A stretch of 63,013 nucleotides of DNA from Hyphomicrobiales bacterium (GCA_026982665.1 JALSGQ010000043.1:1-63013); one strand, 5' to 3'; positions 27,340-37,847 are shown, numbered from the stretch's first letter. Made by a program: numbers and translations. Notes: generated by a model not told the origin, from the sequence alone.

Positions 27340-27891
27340 TCAGGCGGCCTTTTCCTGCTGCGCACCCTTGCTGCCACGCGCCTTGTTCAGCACGCCGCGA
27401 ATTTCTTCCGTGGCCTGCGATTCGCTTACCCGGCGCACTGCCGCCACCTCGCGTGCCATCCTGTCCAGCGCCGCCTCGAACAGCTGGCGCTCGGAATAGG
27501 ACTGCTCCGGCGCATCATCGGGGCGGAACAGGTCGCGCACCACCTCGGCCACGGCCAGGATGTCGCCGGAGTTGATCTTCGCCTCGTATTCCTGCGCCCG
27601 GCGCGACCACATGGTGCGCTTGATGCGCGGCTTGCCGCGCAGCACCTTCATCGCCTCCTCGACGATGTCCTTGCCGGAGAGCTTGCGCATGCCGATCTGC
27701 TCGCACTTGTTGGTGGGCACACGCAGGCGCATCTTTTCCTTCTCGAAGTCGATGACATAAAGCTCCAGCGCCATGCCGGCGATGTCTTCCTGCTCGATGG
27801 CGACGATGCGCCCCACGCCATGCGCCGGATAGACGATGAACTCGCCGGGCTTGAACGAAAGCTTCTTCTTCGTGCTTTTCTTGCTGGCCAT
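27340..27891 (-). CDS. carD: CarD-family transcriptional regulator
   Basis: CarD-type proteins bind the RNA polymerase beta subunit through an N-terminal Tudor-like domain and stabilise open promoter complexes, with strong effects on rRNA and growth genes. The 183-aa protein has LSFKPGEFIVYPAHGVGRIVAIEQEDIAG (residues 11-39) and the helical DNA-contacting C-terminal domain (LFEAALDRMAREVAAVRRVSE). A basic N-terminal tail (ASKKSTKKK) precedes it. The ATG at 27891 was preferred to the track's start 17 codons upstream; GAGGG lies about ten bases before it. The 5' side holds a 12-bp inverted repeat (27956-28028) that would be in the leader if transcription begins far upstream. Confidence 0.95.
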   Translation of the reverse strand: MASKKSTKKKLSFKPGEFIVYPAHGVGRIVAIEQEDIAGMALELYVIDFEKEKMRLRVPTNKCEQIGMRKLSGKDIVEEAMKVLRGKPRIKRTMWSRRAQEYEAKINSGDILAVAEVVRDLFRPDDAPEQSYSERQLFEAALDRMAREVAAVRRVSESQATEEIRGVLNKARGSKGAQQEKAA

Positions 27892-27955
27892 GTGTCTGAT
27901 GCCCTCGGTTTGTTGCAAATGATTGCAGGCGGACATTTGCACCCCTTTTCAGGGA

Positions 27956-28028
27956 GCGCGGTTCGGTCATTCCGTGCGCCAGCGGCTGCAGGCGGCCGTG
28001 GTCATCAATGACTGCCACCGAACCGCGC
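27956..28028 (-). repeat. 12-bp inverted repeat in the carD 5' region
   Basis: GCGCGGTTCGGT (27956-27967) is exactly complementary to ACCGAACCGCGC (28017-28028). Inside, GTCATT (27966-27971) and AATGAC (28007-28012) can extend the stem after a bulge. On the minus strand it would form a large leader structure ending 65 bases before the carD start. Confidence 0.6.
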
Positions 28029-28126
28029 CCCCCTTGCCAAGAGGGAGGCGGATGCCTAGGATCAGGATGCTGGCAGAGATTCGCCGCACACCGCCAAGGC
28101 AGGCCTGAAACGAAACGGCAGGCCCG

Positions 28127-28157
28127 AAAAAATCCGAGCTCCGCAATGGAGGCTCGG
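28127..28157 (-). terminator. Candidate terminator after the TPR gene
   Basis: On the minus strand a stem CCGAGCCTCC / GGAGCTCGG with one bulge and a loop ATTGC is followed by A and then six U residues. It lies about 250 bases past the TPR gene stop, so it is a distant terminator, or ends a separate short transcript. Confidence 0.55.
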
Positions 28158-28403
28158 GCAATGGTGGTGTGCCCACCCGGATCCTTCTTTTCCCCTTATA
28201 CCATATCTTAACTGCCTGTTAAAGGTTCGAGGTGGCGCTTGTGCCGCCTGATGGGGTGATTTCTTGCCAGAGGGTTAACGCAGGACTGTCGGGTGCAAGC
28301 GCTTTCGAATCGAATTGTGCCCGCATCGGGTGATATGCGCCGTGTGGGGGGCGGGCATCTGCCGGGGCAGGCGAGTGGGCCGTGCCGGCAGGTGTCTTGT
28401 GCA

Positions 28404-28982
28404 TTACAGGGATTGCTCCACCCGCCACTGCAGGCGCTGGCAGCGTTGCTGCATTTCGCGCCAGTGGGGAAAGCGCTGCAACAGCGTGCGGCAGGCGTGC
28501 AGGGCCTGCTCGTTGTCTTCCAGGGCGCGCAGCAGCCGCACCCGCAGCAGCAGCGCGGGGAAGTGATCAGGCTGCCTTTGCAGCAGTTCGTCGAGCATGG
28601 AGAGGGCCTGTTGCGGGCGTTGCGTCTGCCACAGGAAGAAGGCGAGGCGAAAGCGGGCTTCCGCATAGTCCGGCCAGCGCCGCACGGCCAGCCGCAGCAG
28701 TTCTTCCGCCGTGCCCAGCAACCCGGCAGCCTGCGCCGATTCTGCCTGCTTCAGCAGCACCTGGGCGCTTATCGGCCCGGCGGCAATCCATGCTTTCTGC
28801 AGCTTCTCGCGCAGGGCGGCGGCGCGGGCCGGGTCCCGCTCCTGCTTCAGTTGCCTGAGCAGCTGGTGCGCGGCTGATGTGGTTGCCCTGTCCGTGGTTG
28901 CCTTGTCTTCGGCAGGCATTGCCAGCGCTTGTGGCAGCGCCAGACCCGCCAGCAGCAGCCATGTGAGCAAGTGCGTTCTCAT
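28404..28982 (-). CDS. Exported TPR-repeat protein
   Basis: 192-aa protein with a signal peptide (RTHLLTWLLLAGLALPQALA, cleavage near residue 21) and a mature helical domain with at least two tetratricopeptide-like repeats: LLKQAESAQAAGLLGTAEELLRLAVRRWPDYAEARFRLAFFLW and ALSMLDELLQRQPDHFPALLLRVRLLRALEDNEQALHACRTLL. Such proteins act as periplasmic adaptors, but no partner is indicated. The ORF in the track begins 26 codons earlier; ATG at 28994 or 28982 directly precedes the signal peptide, and neither has a strong ribosome binding site. Just downstream of the tRNA-Gly gene on the same strand, so it could use read-through from the tRNA promoter. Gln and Arg are abundant. Confidence 0.8.
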   Translation of the reverse strand: MRTHLLTWLLLAGLALPQALAMPAEDKATTDRATTSAAHQLLRQLKQERDPARAAALREKLQKAWIAAGPISAQVLLKQAESAQAAGLLGTAEELLRLAVRRWPDYAEARFRLAFFLWQTQRPQQALSMLDELLQRQPDHFPALLLRVRLLRALEDNEQALHACRTLLQRFPHWREMQQRCQRLQWRVEQSL

Positions 28983-29092
28983 GCTCGGGAACATATCATG
29001 GCTTTTGGCGTGCCGACATGAAAAAAGCGCCAGCCATGATGGCGGCGCTGATGCAAGCATGCAAAGCTGCCTGGATGAAAGGATCTAATGAA

Positions 29093-29167
29093 TGGAGCGG
29101 GCGATGAGATTCGAACTCACGACCCCAACCTTGGCAAGGTTGTGCTCTACCCCTGAGCTACGCCCGC
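29093..29167 (-). tRNA. tRNA-Gly (anticodon GCC), CCA encoded
   Basis: On the minus strand a 75-base cloverleaf runs from GCGGGCG to the encoded 3' CCA. The acceptor stem is GCGGGCG/CGCCCGC with discriminator U, the D arm GCTCAGGGGTAGAGC, the anticodon stem-loop ACCTTGCCAAGGT reads GCC (glycine), and the T arm GGGTCGTGAGTTCGAATCTC contains GTTCGAATC. It decodes GGC, the dominant glycine codon here. A 7-bp hairpin (29184-29209) lies 17 bases upstream of its 5' end. Confidence 0.97.
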
Positions 29168-29183
29168 TCATGTCCGGCACCTT

Positions 29184-29209
29184 GGAACCTCGGGCAAACC
29201 TCAGGTTCC
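29184..29209. repeat. 7-bp hairpin just upstream of tRNA-Gly
   Basis: GGAACCT (29184-29190) and AGGTTCC (29203-29209) form a perfect dyad with a 12-base spacer between tRNA-Gly (minus) and the YbaK-family gene (plus). It may be a promoter-region operator or part of a tRNA precursor leader. Confidence 0.4.
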
Positions 29210-29315
29210 CGGGCCCTGGCTTGTGCTCCCTGCCTTCAAGCCCCTTGGCCCGTCCGCCGGCGAAACGCTATATGGCGCAAAGCGAGATGGATTTCAAGAG
29301 GGTTTTGGAAGTGCC

Positions 29316-29948
29316 ATGCATGAATGCAATGACAATGATGCAGGGAGCAATGGCGCTGATGGTGGTGCCCATGATGCCACCTGCGATGCCCCTGGTGAGA
29401 TCGCCGGTGAAGGCGGCGCTCATGGCGATGGTGCGCCTGCCGGGCTGCCGCCACAGGCGGTGCGGCTGCTGGCGTTTCTGGAGCGGCTTGGCATCTCCAC
29501 GCAGACGCAGCTGCATGAAGCGGCCTTCACGGTGGAAGATGCCAGGGCGCTGCGCGGCCTCATTCCCGGCGGACACACGAAGAACCTGTTCCTGAAGGAC
29601 AAGAAGGGGCAGTTGTGGCTGGTGGTGGCGCTGGAGGACAGTGTCGTTGACCTCAAGCAGCTGCACAGGCGCATTGGTGCGGCGCGGCTTTCCTTCGGCA
29701 GGGCGGAGCTGCTGGAGGAGGTGCTGGGGGTGCGGCCCGGTTCCGTAACGCCCTTCGCGCTGATGAACGATAGCGGACGTCAGGTGCGGGTGGTGCTGGA
29801 TGCGCGCATGATGCAGCATGACGTTCTCAATTTTCATCCCCTGGTGAATACCGCCACGACTTCCATTCGCCGCGAGGACTTCCTGCGGTTTCTCGATGCC
29901 ACGGGGCATGAGCCGATCATCATTGATACAGGCTGCCGGAGCGACTAG
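29316..29948 (+). CDS. YbaK/ProX-family aminoacyl-tRNA deacylase (PrdX-like)
   Basis: The YbaK/ProRS INS-like domain hydrolyses mischarged tRNAs in trans, for example Ala-tRNA-Pro in the ProXp-ala branch. The domain occupies the C-terminal 160 of 210 residues: HEAAFTVEDARALRGLIPGGHTKNLFLKDKKGQLWLVV contains the conserved Lys and the substrate-binding region, with GVRPGSVTPFAL and FHPLVNTATTSI further on. The stand-alone layout and the LERLGI... start of the domain fit PrdX (ProXp-ala type). The N-terminal 50 residues are low complexity (GSNGADGGAHDATCDAPGEIAGEGG). I chose the ATG at 29316 (GGAA five bases upstream) over the track's GTG at 29223. It begins 149 bases from the divergent tRNA-Gly, and rlmN follows. 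Confidence 0.85.
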   Translation: MHECNDNDAGSNGADGGAHDATCDAPGEIAGEGGAHGDGAPAGLPPQAVRLLAFLERLGISTQTQLHEAAFTVEDARALRGLIPGGHTKNLFLKDKKGQLWLVVALEDSVVDLKQLHRRIGAARLSFGRAELLEEVLGVRPGSVTPFALMNDSGRQVRVVLDARMMQHDVLNFHPLVNTATTSIRREDFLRFLDATGHEPIIIDTGCRSD

Positions 29949-30054
29949 AGTTGCAGGCAAGGCATTGGATGTGATGGTGTGATGACGGCGTTTGCCGGCC
30001 CGGCAGGATATGCCGAGGTTGCCGGCGACAGGGAGTGCCCGATCCGTGAACGAG

Positions 30055-31305
30055 ATGATGAAGACATCCGCACCGCTGGCGCAGGGAGCGGTTGCTGCCG
30101 GCAAGGTGGCAGGGCAGGCTGTGCAAGCCGGCAAGGACGGCGCAGCTGCGCAGGGCAGCGCCACTTCCCTTGTCGGTCTTGAACGCGCGGCACTGATGCA
30201 GGTGCTGGCGGAAATCGGCGTGCCGGAGCGGCAGCGCAGGATGCGGGCGCAGCAGCTGTGGCACTGGATCTATCATCGTGGTGCGCGTTCCTTCGACGAG
30301 ATGACCAACATCTCCAAGGCGTTGCGTGCACAGCTGGCCGAGCATTTCGACATCGCGCGGCCGGAGGTGGTGCAGGCGCTCAAATCGGTGGACGGCACCC
30401 GCAAGTGGCTGCTGCGCCTGCCGGCAGACGAGCACGGCCTGCGCCACGAGGTGGAGATGGTGTTCATCCCCGAAACCGACCGCGGCACGTTGTGCATCTC
30501 CTCGCAGGTGGGCTGCACGCTGAACTGCTCCTTCTGCCATACCGGCACGCAGAGATGGGTGCGCAACCTGACGGCAGCGGAGATCATCGGCCAGGTCTTG
30601 CTGGCGAAGGATGACCTGGGCGACTGGCCAGCGCTGCTGGAGCAGCACCCCAACCCGCCGGCGGCCGGGCGGTTCATCACCAACATCGTGTTCATGGGCA
30701 TGGGTGAACCGCTCTACAACCCGCAGAACGTGTTCGCCGCCTGCCGCATCCTGGCCGATGGCGAGGGGCTGGCCTTGTCGCGCCGGCGCATCACCGTCTC
30801 CACCGCCGGCGTGGTGCCACAGATCCCCCGGCTGGGGGAAGAAACGGGCGTGATGCTGGCCATCTCCCTGCATGCCACCACCAACGAGGTGCGGGACGAG
30901 CTGGTGCCGCTGAACCGCAAGTATCCGCTTGAGGCACTGCTTGAGGCCTGCCGCGCCTATCCGGGGCTGTCGAACGCAAAACGCATCACCTTCGAATACG
31001 TGATGCTGCGGGGCGTGAACGACAGCGATGAGGACGCGCAGCGCCTGCTGAAGCTGCTCGAGAACATTCCGGCGAAGGTGAACCTCATTCCCTTCAACCC
31101 GTGGCCGGGCAGCCGCTACGAATGTTCCGACTGGGAGCGCATCGAGCGCTTTGCCGGAATCGTCAACGACGGCGGGCTGGCCGCACCCATCCGCACGCCG
31201 CGTGGGCGCGACATTCTTGCTGCCTGCGGGCAGCTGAAGTCCGAATCGCAGCGCTTGCGGGCGCGCGAGCGGCAGGCGCTGAAGCGCGGCCCGGAGGATG
31301 CGTGA
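30055..31305 (+). CDS. rlmN: Dual-specificity 23S rRNA/tRNA m2A methyltransferase
   Basis: RlmN is a radical-SAM enzyme that methylates C2 of A2503 in 23S rRNA and A37 in several tRNAs, tuning translation accuracy and some ribosome-targeting antibiotics. The cluster motif is CTLNCSFC (CxxxCxxC), preceded by [10 protein letters not shown] with the first catalytic Cys; the second is in ILAACGQL near the C-terminus, as in the E. coli enzyme. GMGEPLYN and [22 protein letters not shown] are also present. About 416 aa from the ATG at 30055. The start is uncertain: a GTG at 30046 and the track's TTG at 29992 are alternatives, and the first 40 residues are Ala/Gly/Gln-rich and not conserved. Confidence 0.95.
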   Translation: MMKTSAPLAQGAVAAGKVAGQAVQAGKDGAAAQGSATSLVGLERAALMQVLAEIGVPERQRRMRAQQLWHWIYHRGARSFDEMTNISKALRAQLAEHFDIARPEVVQALKSVDGTRKWLLRLPADEHGLRHEVEMVFIPETDRGTLCISSQVGCTLNCSFCHTGTQRWVRNLTAAEIIGQVLLAKDDLGDWPALLEQHPNPPAAGRFITNIVFMGMGEPLYNPQNVFAACRILADGEGLALSRRRITVSTAGVVPQIPRLGEETGVMLAISLHATTNEVRDELVPLNRKYPLEALLEACRAYPGLSNAKRITFEYVMLRGVNDSDEDAQRLLKLLENIPAKVNLIPFNPWPGSRYECSDWERIERFAGIVNDGGLAAPIRTPRGRDILAACGQLKSESQRLRARERQALKRGPEDA

Positions 31306-31600
31306 GGGCCGTTGCGAACAGCCTGCCTTGCGGAATATTCATGCTGCCGGGGGGCAATGGTGCTTGCTTTTGGCGCTTGCGCGCCTATTTTTGAGAATGA
31401 CTCCAAACTGTGGAGTGTGCCGCCCGGTCATGACGCGTGTTCATCATGATGTGCGCCGGGGCTTGTCCGGATGGCGCTTTTGCGCTCAAAACGACAGGTG
31501 GACACGTGTTTGCCGAAATTGGCCACCATGCTGGCCGTGGCGTGTGGCCGGGGCCTTGCAATGAGAATGGCCGCCATCGAAAGATGCCGAGGATCAGCCC
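31306..31600. other. rlmN-ftsH spacer
   Basis: 295 bases without a gene. GGCGC-TTGC-GCGCC followed by TATTTTT (31372-31392) is a likely weak rlmN terminator, and ACTCCA-AACTG-TGGAGT (31400-31416) is a perfect 6-bp dyad right after it. The string GACAGGTGG at 31493-31501 is shared with the two 14-mers described under findings. The ftsH promoter must lie in the right half, but no good consensus is visible. Confidence 0.5.
31372..31392 (+). terminator. Weak intrinsic terminator after rlmN
   Basis: GGCGC (31372-31376) pairs with GCGCC (31381-31385) around TTGC, followed by TATTTTT. The stem is only five base pairs, but the U-rich tail is good. Confidence 0.5.
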
Positions 31601-33520
<1,920 letters not shown>

Positions 33521-33598
33521 TGCAGCTGCAGGCCTGCCCGGGCAAGCGGAGTTGCCTTCTTCCCCCGCTGCCGGGCGGCATTCGGAATCGGCATGAAG

Positions 33599-33632
33599 AA
33601 ACCCCGGTCTGCCTTGCAGGCCGGGGTTTTTC
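33599..33632 (+). terminator. Strong intrinsic terminator of ftsH
   Basis: AACCCCGGTCTGC (33600-33612) pairs with GCAGGCCGGGGTT (33616-33628), with one G-U pair and a CTT loop, followed by a run of five T. It lies 80 bases after the ftsH stop. Confidence 0.92.
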
Positions 33633-33788
33633 CTGATGCAGCCCGGAAAAGAGGGGTATGCTGCCGGCTTAAGGGGCATGGGCCGGGCTCGGCAGGGTGC
33701 AGGGCTGCGGCGTTGGTGCAGGCAGGGTGTGAAATGCTGTGCAGTGCAATGCGCATGCGGGCGGGCCGCATGCGCCATGTGCAGCTTT

Positions 33789-34067
33789 TCAGCCGGCGTT
33801 GCCGTCTGTCTCCTCCACGTCGGGCAGCATGCCCAGCGCCTGCAGGTAGAGCGCCAGCATGGCCTCTTCCTCCTCGCGCTCCTGAGGGTCCTTCTTGCGC
33901 ATGGCAATGACCTTGCGCATCACCTTGGTATCGAAGCCCAGCGCCTTGGCCTCGGCATAGACTTCCTTGATATCCTCGGCGATGGCCTTCTTCTCTTCCT
34001 CCAGACGCTCGATGCGCTCGACAAGGGAGCGCAGCTGCTCGCGCGCGAACGTGGATTCCCCCTGCAT
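33789..34067 (-). CDS. gapR: GapR-family nucleoid-associated protein (DUF2312)
   Basis: GapR is an alphaproteobacterial chromosome-structuring protein that clamps overtwisted DNA ahead of replication and transcription forks and stimulates gyrase and topoisomerase IV. The 92-aa protein matches the family: [52 protein letters not shown], with the long coiled-coil helix first and the basic DNA-facing segment [12 protein letters not shown]. The track begins at a TTG six codons earlier; I chose the ATG at 34067 with GGAGAG upstream. It converges on ftsH across the terminator at 33599. Proximity to an N-formylglutamate amidohydrolase, DUF1036 and pyk is a recurrent alphaproteobacterial neighbourhood. 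Confidence 0.92.
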   Translation of the reverse strand: MQGESTFAREQLRSLVERIERLEEEKKAIAEDIKEVYAEAKALGFDTKVMRKVIAMRKKDPQEREEEEAMLALYLQALGMLPDVEETDGNAG

Positions 34068-34105
34068 GGCTTGATCTCTCCACAATCATCACAAGAAGCC
34101 GGCTT

Positions 34106-34993
34106 TCACGATTCGCCCACTGGCGATGTCGCGCTCAGGTGTGCATCGGTTGCACCGGCGGCGTCAAGCGTGCGGCTGCTGCCCGGTGTCGCCTGCATCT
34201 CTTGCAGGGCATCGGCCAGGTGTGCAGCCCATGCCTGCTGCCCGGCGGCATCGGCAACCAGGTCCTGGCGTATTTCCACCAGCGTGTGCGCCAGTTTCTT
34301 GTGCACACCGTGGCGGTCCAGCGTATCGCCGGGCAGCCCGCCGCTGTAAGGCTCGTTGGCACCTATCACCATGTCCGGAAGATGACGGCGCAGCGTTTCC
34401 ACCAGCAATGGGGAGATGCTGGGGTGCTGCGGGTCGAACAGGATGCCGGCGTGCCATGGGCGTGGCAGCCCCCTCCAGACCGGCGTGAAGGTGTGCACGG
34501 ACAGCAGCAGCGGTTGCCTGCCGGCGCGCAGGAAAGCATCGATGCTGGCGGTGATGGCGTCATCGTATGCCTGCCAGAAGCGGCGCAGCCGCCGTTGGCG
34601 TTCCGTGGCATCGATCTCCACATTGCCGGGAATGATGGCACCATCGGCAATGCGCATGATCAGCGTCGGGTCATCGGTGCCGCGGTTGGGGTCTATCAGC
34701 AGCCGGGAGAAGCGCGACAGCACTGCCGGAGCGCCCAGCCGCGCCGCCAATGCCCGCGCCAGGCCGGATGCGCCTATGTCATATGCAATATGGCGCTGCA
34801 GTTCGCCTTTCGGCAGGCCCAGCCGGTCATATTCCGCAGGGATCGCATTGCTGGCATGATCGCACAGGATCAGGATGCCGGAGCTGATGCTGCCGGGGAT
34901 GACCTCGAAGGCCTCCTCCTGCCGCGCCGGTAACATGGGTGCAACATCAACAGGGCAATGTGCTGGCGTGAAAGCGTCATGCTTGCCGGACAT
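34106..34993 (-). CDS. N-formylglutamate amidohydrolase family protein
   Basis: Member of the N-formylglutamate amidohydrolase family, zinc hydrolases best known for releasing formate from N-formylglutamate in histidine degradation. The 295-aa protein has ILILCDHASNAIPAEYDRLGL (zinc ligand Asp/His), HIAYDIGASGLARALAARL, SRLLIDPNRG, LLSVHTFTPVWRG and GANEPYSGG, all family features. The stand-alone branch found beside gapR and pyk in many alphaproteobacteria is not embedded in a hut operon, so the true substrate may be different. The ATG at 34993 was chosen over the track's start 54 codons upstream because the conserved part begins soon after and GAGGG lies eleven bases ahead. It precedes gapR by 38 bases and is probably co-transcribed with it. 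Confidence 0.88.
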   Translation of the reverse strand: MSGKHDAFTPAHCPVDVAPMLPARQEEAFEVIPGSISSGILILCDHASNAIPAEYDRLGLPKGELQRHIAYDIGASGLARALAARLGAPAVLSRFSRLLIDPNRGTDDPTLIMRIADGAIIPGNVEIDATERQRRLRRFWQAYDDAITASIDAFLRAGRQPLLLSVHTFTPVWRGLPRPWHAGILFDPQHPSISPLLVETLRRHLPDMVIGANEPYSGGLPGDTLDRHGVHKKLAHTLVEIRQDLVADAAGQQAWAAHLADALQEMQATPGSSRTLDAAGATDAHLSATSPVGES

Positions 34994-35359
34994 TGGCCTT
35001 GCATCCCTCTTGGTGCGTGTTTTCGCAGAAGAGCGGCCGCGCAAGGCGGACATTTCCTCATGGCAGAGGCTGTCATTGTCCGCCGTGCCCGGAGGGCGAC
35101 AGTTGCAAAAGGATCGGCAGGGGCAGAAGATGGCGCGCCAGCCGGCACATTGCAAGGCCGGTGGTGCTTCCGTTCACCTCATTCCGGCCATCTGGCTGCT
35201 GCAGGCGCATTTCCGCGGGCTGTCGCGGCCATGCCCCTTGCCACCGGCAAGACGGCGGCGCTACAAGACCTCTGACGATTCCATGAAATCGGCCATTTTC
35301 CGTTGCATGCCAGCCAGCCGATGACCATCATCGTCAACGGCAAGGGAAACAGGCAGAAC
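34994..35359. other. Divergent promoter gap between FGase-like gene and DUF1036 gene
   Basis: 366 bases between two divergent starts. The track ORFs here are shadows or N-terminal extensions without ribosome binding sites. I see no strong hairpin and no convincing sigma-70 pair. It should contain the promoters for both directions. Confidence 0.5.
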
Positions 35360-35824
35360 ATGATGCGCCATACAGCCATTCATCGCGGCTTGCGACTGGT
35401 ATCCGCCTTTGCTGCAGTGGGCATGCTGGGAATGTCGAGCGCAGGCAGCCCGGCCCTCGCGGACCTGAAGTTGTGCAACAAGACGGGCAGCACCATTGGC
35501 GTGGCGCTGGGCTACAAGGATGACAAGGGCTGGGCATCGGAGGGCTGGTGGAACATTCCGCCGCAGGGGTGCAAGACGCTGCTGCAGGGCGATCTCATTG
35601 CCCGTTACTATTACATTTTCGCCATCGACTACGACAAGGGCGGCACCTGGGGCGGCCCGGCGAAGATGTGCACGCAGGACAGGATCTTCACCATTCGCGG
35701 CCGCAAGAACTGCGAGGCCAGGGGATACAAGACGCGGGGGTTCTACGAGGTGGATACCGGCGAAAAGCTGGATTTCACCATCATGCTGCGCGAGGACAGC
35801 GGGCAGCGGAGCAAGGCGAAGTGA
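35360..35824 (+). CDS. Exported DUF1036 protein
   Basis: 154-aa protein with a signal peptide (LVSAFAAVGMLGMSSAGSPALA, cleavage after ALA near residue 34) and the DUF1036 domain: LKLCNKTGSTIGVALGYKD, WASEGWWNIPPQGCKTLLQGDL, YYYIFAIDYDKGGTWGG, MCTQDRIFTIRGRKNCEARGY. Four cysteines in the mature part are positioned to form disulfides. The function is unknown; a periplasmic location is expected. The two ATG codons at 35360 and 35363 open the signal peptide, and the track's earlier start has no support. It is followed by pyk after about 250 bases, an arrangement seen in related genomes. Confidence 0.9.
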   Translation: MMRHTAIHRGLRLVSAFAAVGMLGMSSAGSPALADLKLCNKTGSTIGVALGYKDDKGWASEGWWNIPPQGCKTLLQGDLIARYYYIFAIDYDKGGTWGGPAKMCTQDRIFTIRGRKNCEARGYKTRGFYEVDTGEKLDFTIMLREDSGQRSKAK

Positions 35825-36072
35825 TGGCCGCCACGCATGCCGGGGTGAAAGCGCGCGGCAATCGCAGGGTGTGAAAAAACGCCTGCTGCGGCACTGTGCG
35901 TCAGCGCCGGTTGCGTCATGACGATGTAAGAAGGCATCGACATCGGGACATGCCGGCAGCGGGGCGGATCGCACGGCGGACTTTCGTGCGGATTGCGCGG
36001 GATGCCTGGCATCGGGGCTGGCCATGACAGCCGTGCATCGGCATGGATGAAATCGAGGGGACAGGACAAGCC

Positions 36073-37551
36073 GTGAAGAGAGAGCGCAAGGTAAAGATTC
36101 TGGCGACCCTGGGGCCGTCTTCCAACACCGAGGAAAAGATCGAGGCACTGTTTCTGGCCGGTGCGGATGTCTTCCGCATCAACATGAGCCATTCCACGCA
36201 CGAGATGCTGGCCGATTATCACGCGATGATCCGCGCCGTGGAAAAGCGGCATGGCCGGCCTATTGGCATCCTCGTGGACCTGCAGGGGCCGAAGCTGCGC
36301 ATTGGCGAGATCGCCGATCCGCCGGCGGTGCTGGAGCCGGGGGATACCTTCGTGCTGGATGACGACCCGGCCCCGGGCAACGTGGAGCGGGCGCATCTGC
36401 CCCACCCTGAAATCTTCGATGCCATTCGTGCCGGTGATCAGGTGCTGCTGAACGATGGGCTCATCCGCCTGGTGGTTACCGACGTGGAGCCGGGGCGCAT
36501 CATCACCCGCATCATTCATGGCGGGCCGCTGTCCTCGCGCAAGGGGGTGAGCCTGCCGGACACGGTGGTGCCGCTCTCCGCCATGACCGACAAGGACAAG
36601 GCAGACCTGGAATACGCCTGCAAGCTGGGCGTGGACTGGATTGCGCTGTCCTTCGTGCAGCGGCCGGATGACGTGGCGGCAGTGCGCAAGATGGTGCGGG
36701 GGCGTGCCGGCGTGCTGGCCAAGATCGAGAAGCCGGCAGCGCTGCGTTGCCTGAAGGAGATCATCGATCTTTCCGATGCCCTGATGGTGGCGCGTGGCGA
36801 CCTGGGCGTGGAGCTGCCGCTGGAGGCCGTTCCGGGCTGGCAGAAGCGCATCACCCGTGCCGCACGGCGTGCCGGCAAGCCGGTGGTGGTGGCCACGCAG
36901 ATGCTGGAATCGATGATCGAGAACCCCTCACCGACGCGGGCCGAGGTGTCCGACGTTGCCACCGCCGTGTTCGAGGGTGCGGATGCCATCATGCTGTCAG
37001 CCGAGTCGGCCGCCGGAAAATGGCCGGTGGAGGCAGTAACCACCATGGACCGCATCGCCCAGAACGTGGAGAGCGATCCGAACTATCGCGACATCATCCG
37101 CAGCCAGCTCGATACCAAGCCGGAGCCCACCACCGCCGATGCCATTTCCGCGGCGGCGCGCTCCATTGCCGAAACGCTGAAGGTGGCCTGCATTGTCTCC
37201 TACACCTCCTCCGGCTCCACCGGCCTGCGCATCTCGCGCGAGCGGCCGGAAGTGGCCATCATCGCGCTCAGCCCGCGCATGGAGACGGTGCGGCGGCTGT
37301 CGCTGGCCTGGGGACTGCATTGCGTGGTTACCGAGGATCCGCAGGACCTGGACGACATGGCAGACAAGGCCTGCCGCATCGCCTACCGCGAGGACATGGC
37401 GATGATCGGCGAGCGTGTGCTCATCACCTGCGGTGTGCCGCTGGGCACGCCGGGTGCCACCAACATGCTGCGCATTGCCGATGTAACGGCGCAGGTGGCG
37501 CGCAGCATGAAAGGGGATGCAGCCTCTCAGGGCGCGGCTGCGGATGCCTGA
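36073..37551 (+). CDS. pyk: Pyruvate kinase
   Basis: Pyk makes pyruvate and ATP from PEP and ADP at the end of glycolysis. The 492-aa protein has KVKILATLGPSS (residues 6-17), FRINMSHSTHE, the catalytic Lys and metal residues in MVRGRAGVLAKIEKPAAL and VARGDLGVELPLEAVP, and ATQMLESMIENPSPTRAEVSDVATAVFEGADAIMLSAESA. The C-terminal allosteric domain is present. The track start at 36043 has no ribosome binding site; the GTG at 36073 has AGGA six bases upstream and matches the family start. Its relative, the DUF299 regulator of PEP synthase or PPDK (8043), controls the opposite direction. Confidence 0.97.
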   Translation: MKRERKVKILATLGPSSNTEEKIEALFLAGADVFRINMSHSTHEMLADYHAMIRAVEKRHGRPIGILVDLQGPKLRIGEIADPPAVLEPGDTFVLDDDPAPGNVERAHLPHPEIFDAIRAGDQVLLNDGLIRLVVTDVEPGRIITRIIHGGPLSSRKGVSLPDTVVPLSAMTDKDKADLEYACKLGVDWIALSFVQRPDDVAAVRKMVRGRAGVLAKIEKPAALRCLKEIIDLSDALMVARGDLGVELPLEAVPGWQKRITRAARRAGKPVVVATQMLESMIENPSPTRAEVSDVATAVFEGADAIMLSAESAAGKWPVEAVTTMDRIAQNVESDPNYRDIIRSQLDTKPEPTTADAISAAARSIAETLKVACIVSYTSSGSTGLRISRERPEVAIIALSPRMETVRRLSLAWGLHCVVTEDPQDLDDMADKACRIAYREDMAMIGERVLITCGVPLGTPGATNMLRIADVTAQVARSMKGDAASQGAAADA

Positions 37552-37646
37552 TTCGTTTCATGGCCGGCTGTCAGGGGGGCATTGCCAGGACGGCTTGCTT
37601 TTCTTCACGTTCGATTCGTGGAGCGCTTCGCCGCGTGGGCGCATGG

Positions 37647-37847
37647 TCAGCGCTCATCGCCTTCCGGCCAGATGAGATGATAGAAGGCGATGGCCAGGGC
37701 AATGATGGCCCCGGCCAGCAACCACGAGCGGAAATGGCCCAGGGCGAACTGCACGCCGACGTAGGCGGCACCGGCCAGCCCCACCAGCAGCGCCAACCGC
37801 AGGGCCATGCGCTCGTTGTCGCGGTTGTTGTCGTTGTTGTCGTTCAT
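37647..37847 (-). CDS. Small two-helix membrane protein coupled to argH
   Basis: 66-aa protein starting [14 protein letters not shown], an Asn/Asp-rich head, followed by two predicted membrane helices ([21 protein letters not shown] and [20 protein letters not shown]) and a short acidic tail. The start ATG at 37847 overlaps the argH stop by four bases (ATGA), so translation is probably coupled. Alphaproteobacterial argH genes are often followed by a tiny gene (a lipoprotein or small membrane protein), so this may be the local version; I do not recognise a family. The Asn tract is encoded by a repetitive GTTGTT stretch, prone to length change. Confidence 0.7.
   Translation of the reverse strand: MNDNNDNNRDNERMALRLALLVGLAGAAYVGVQFALGHFRSWLLAGAIIALAIAFYHLIWPEGDER

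Larger units (their letters stand above)
27892..28403. other. Non-coding gap between TPR gene and carD
   Basis: 512 bases without a gene. It contains the carD-leader inverted repeat (27956-28028), a minus-strand terminator candidate for the TPR gene (28127-28157), and AT-richer sequence near 28190-28280 (CTTATACCATATCTTAAC) that could hold the carD promoter; I could not fix a convincing -35/-10 pair. Confidence 0.55.
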
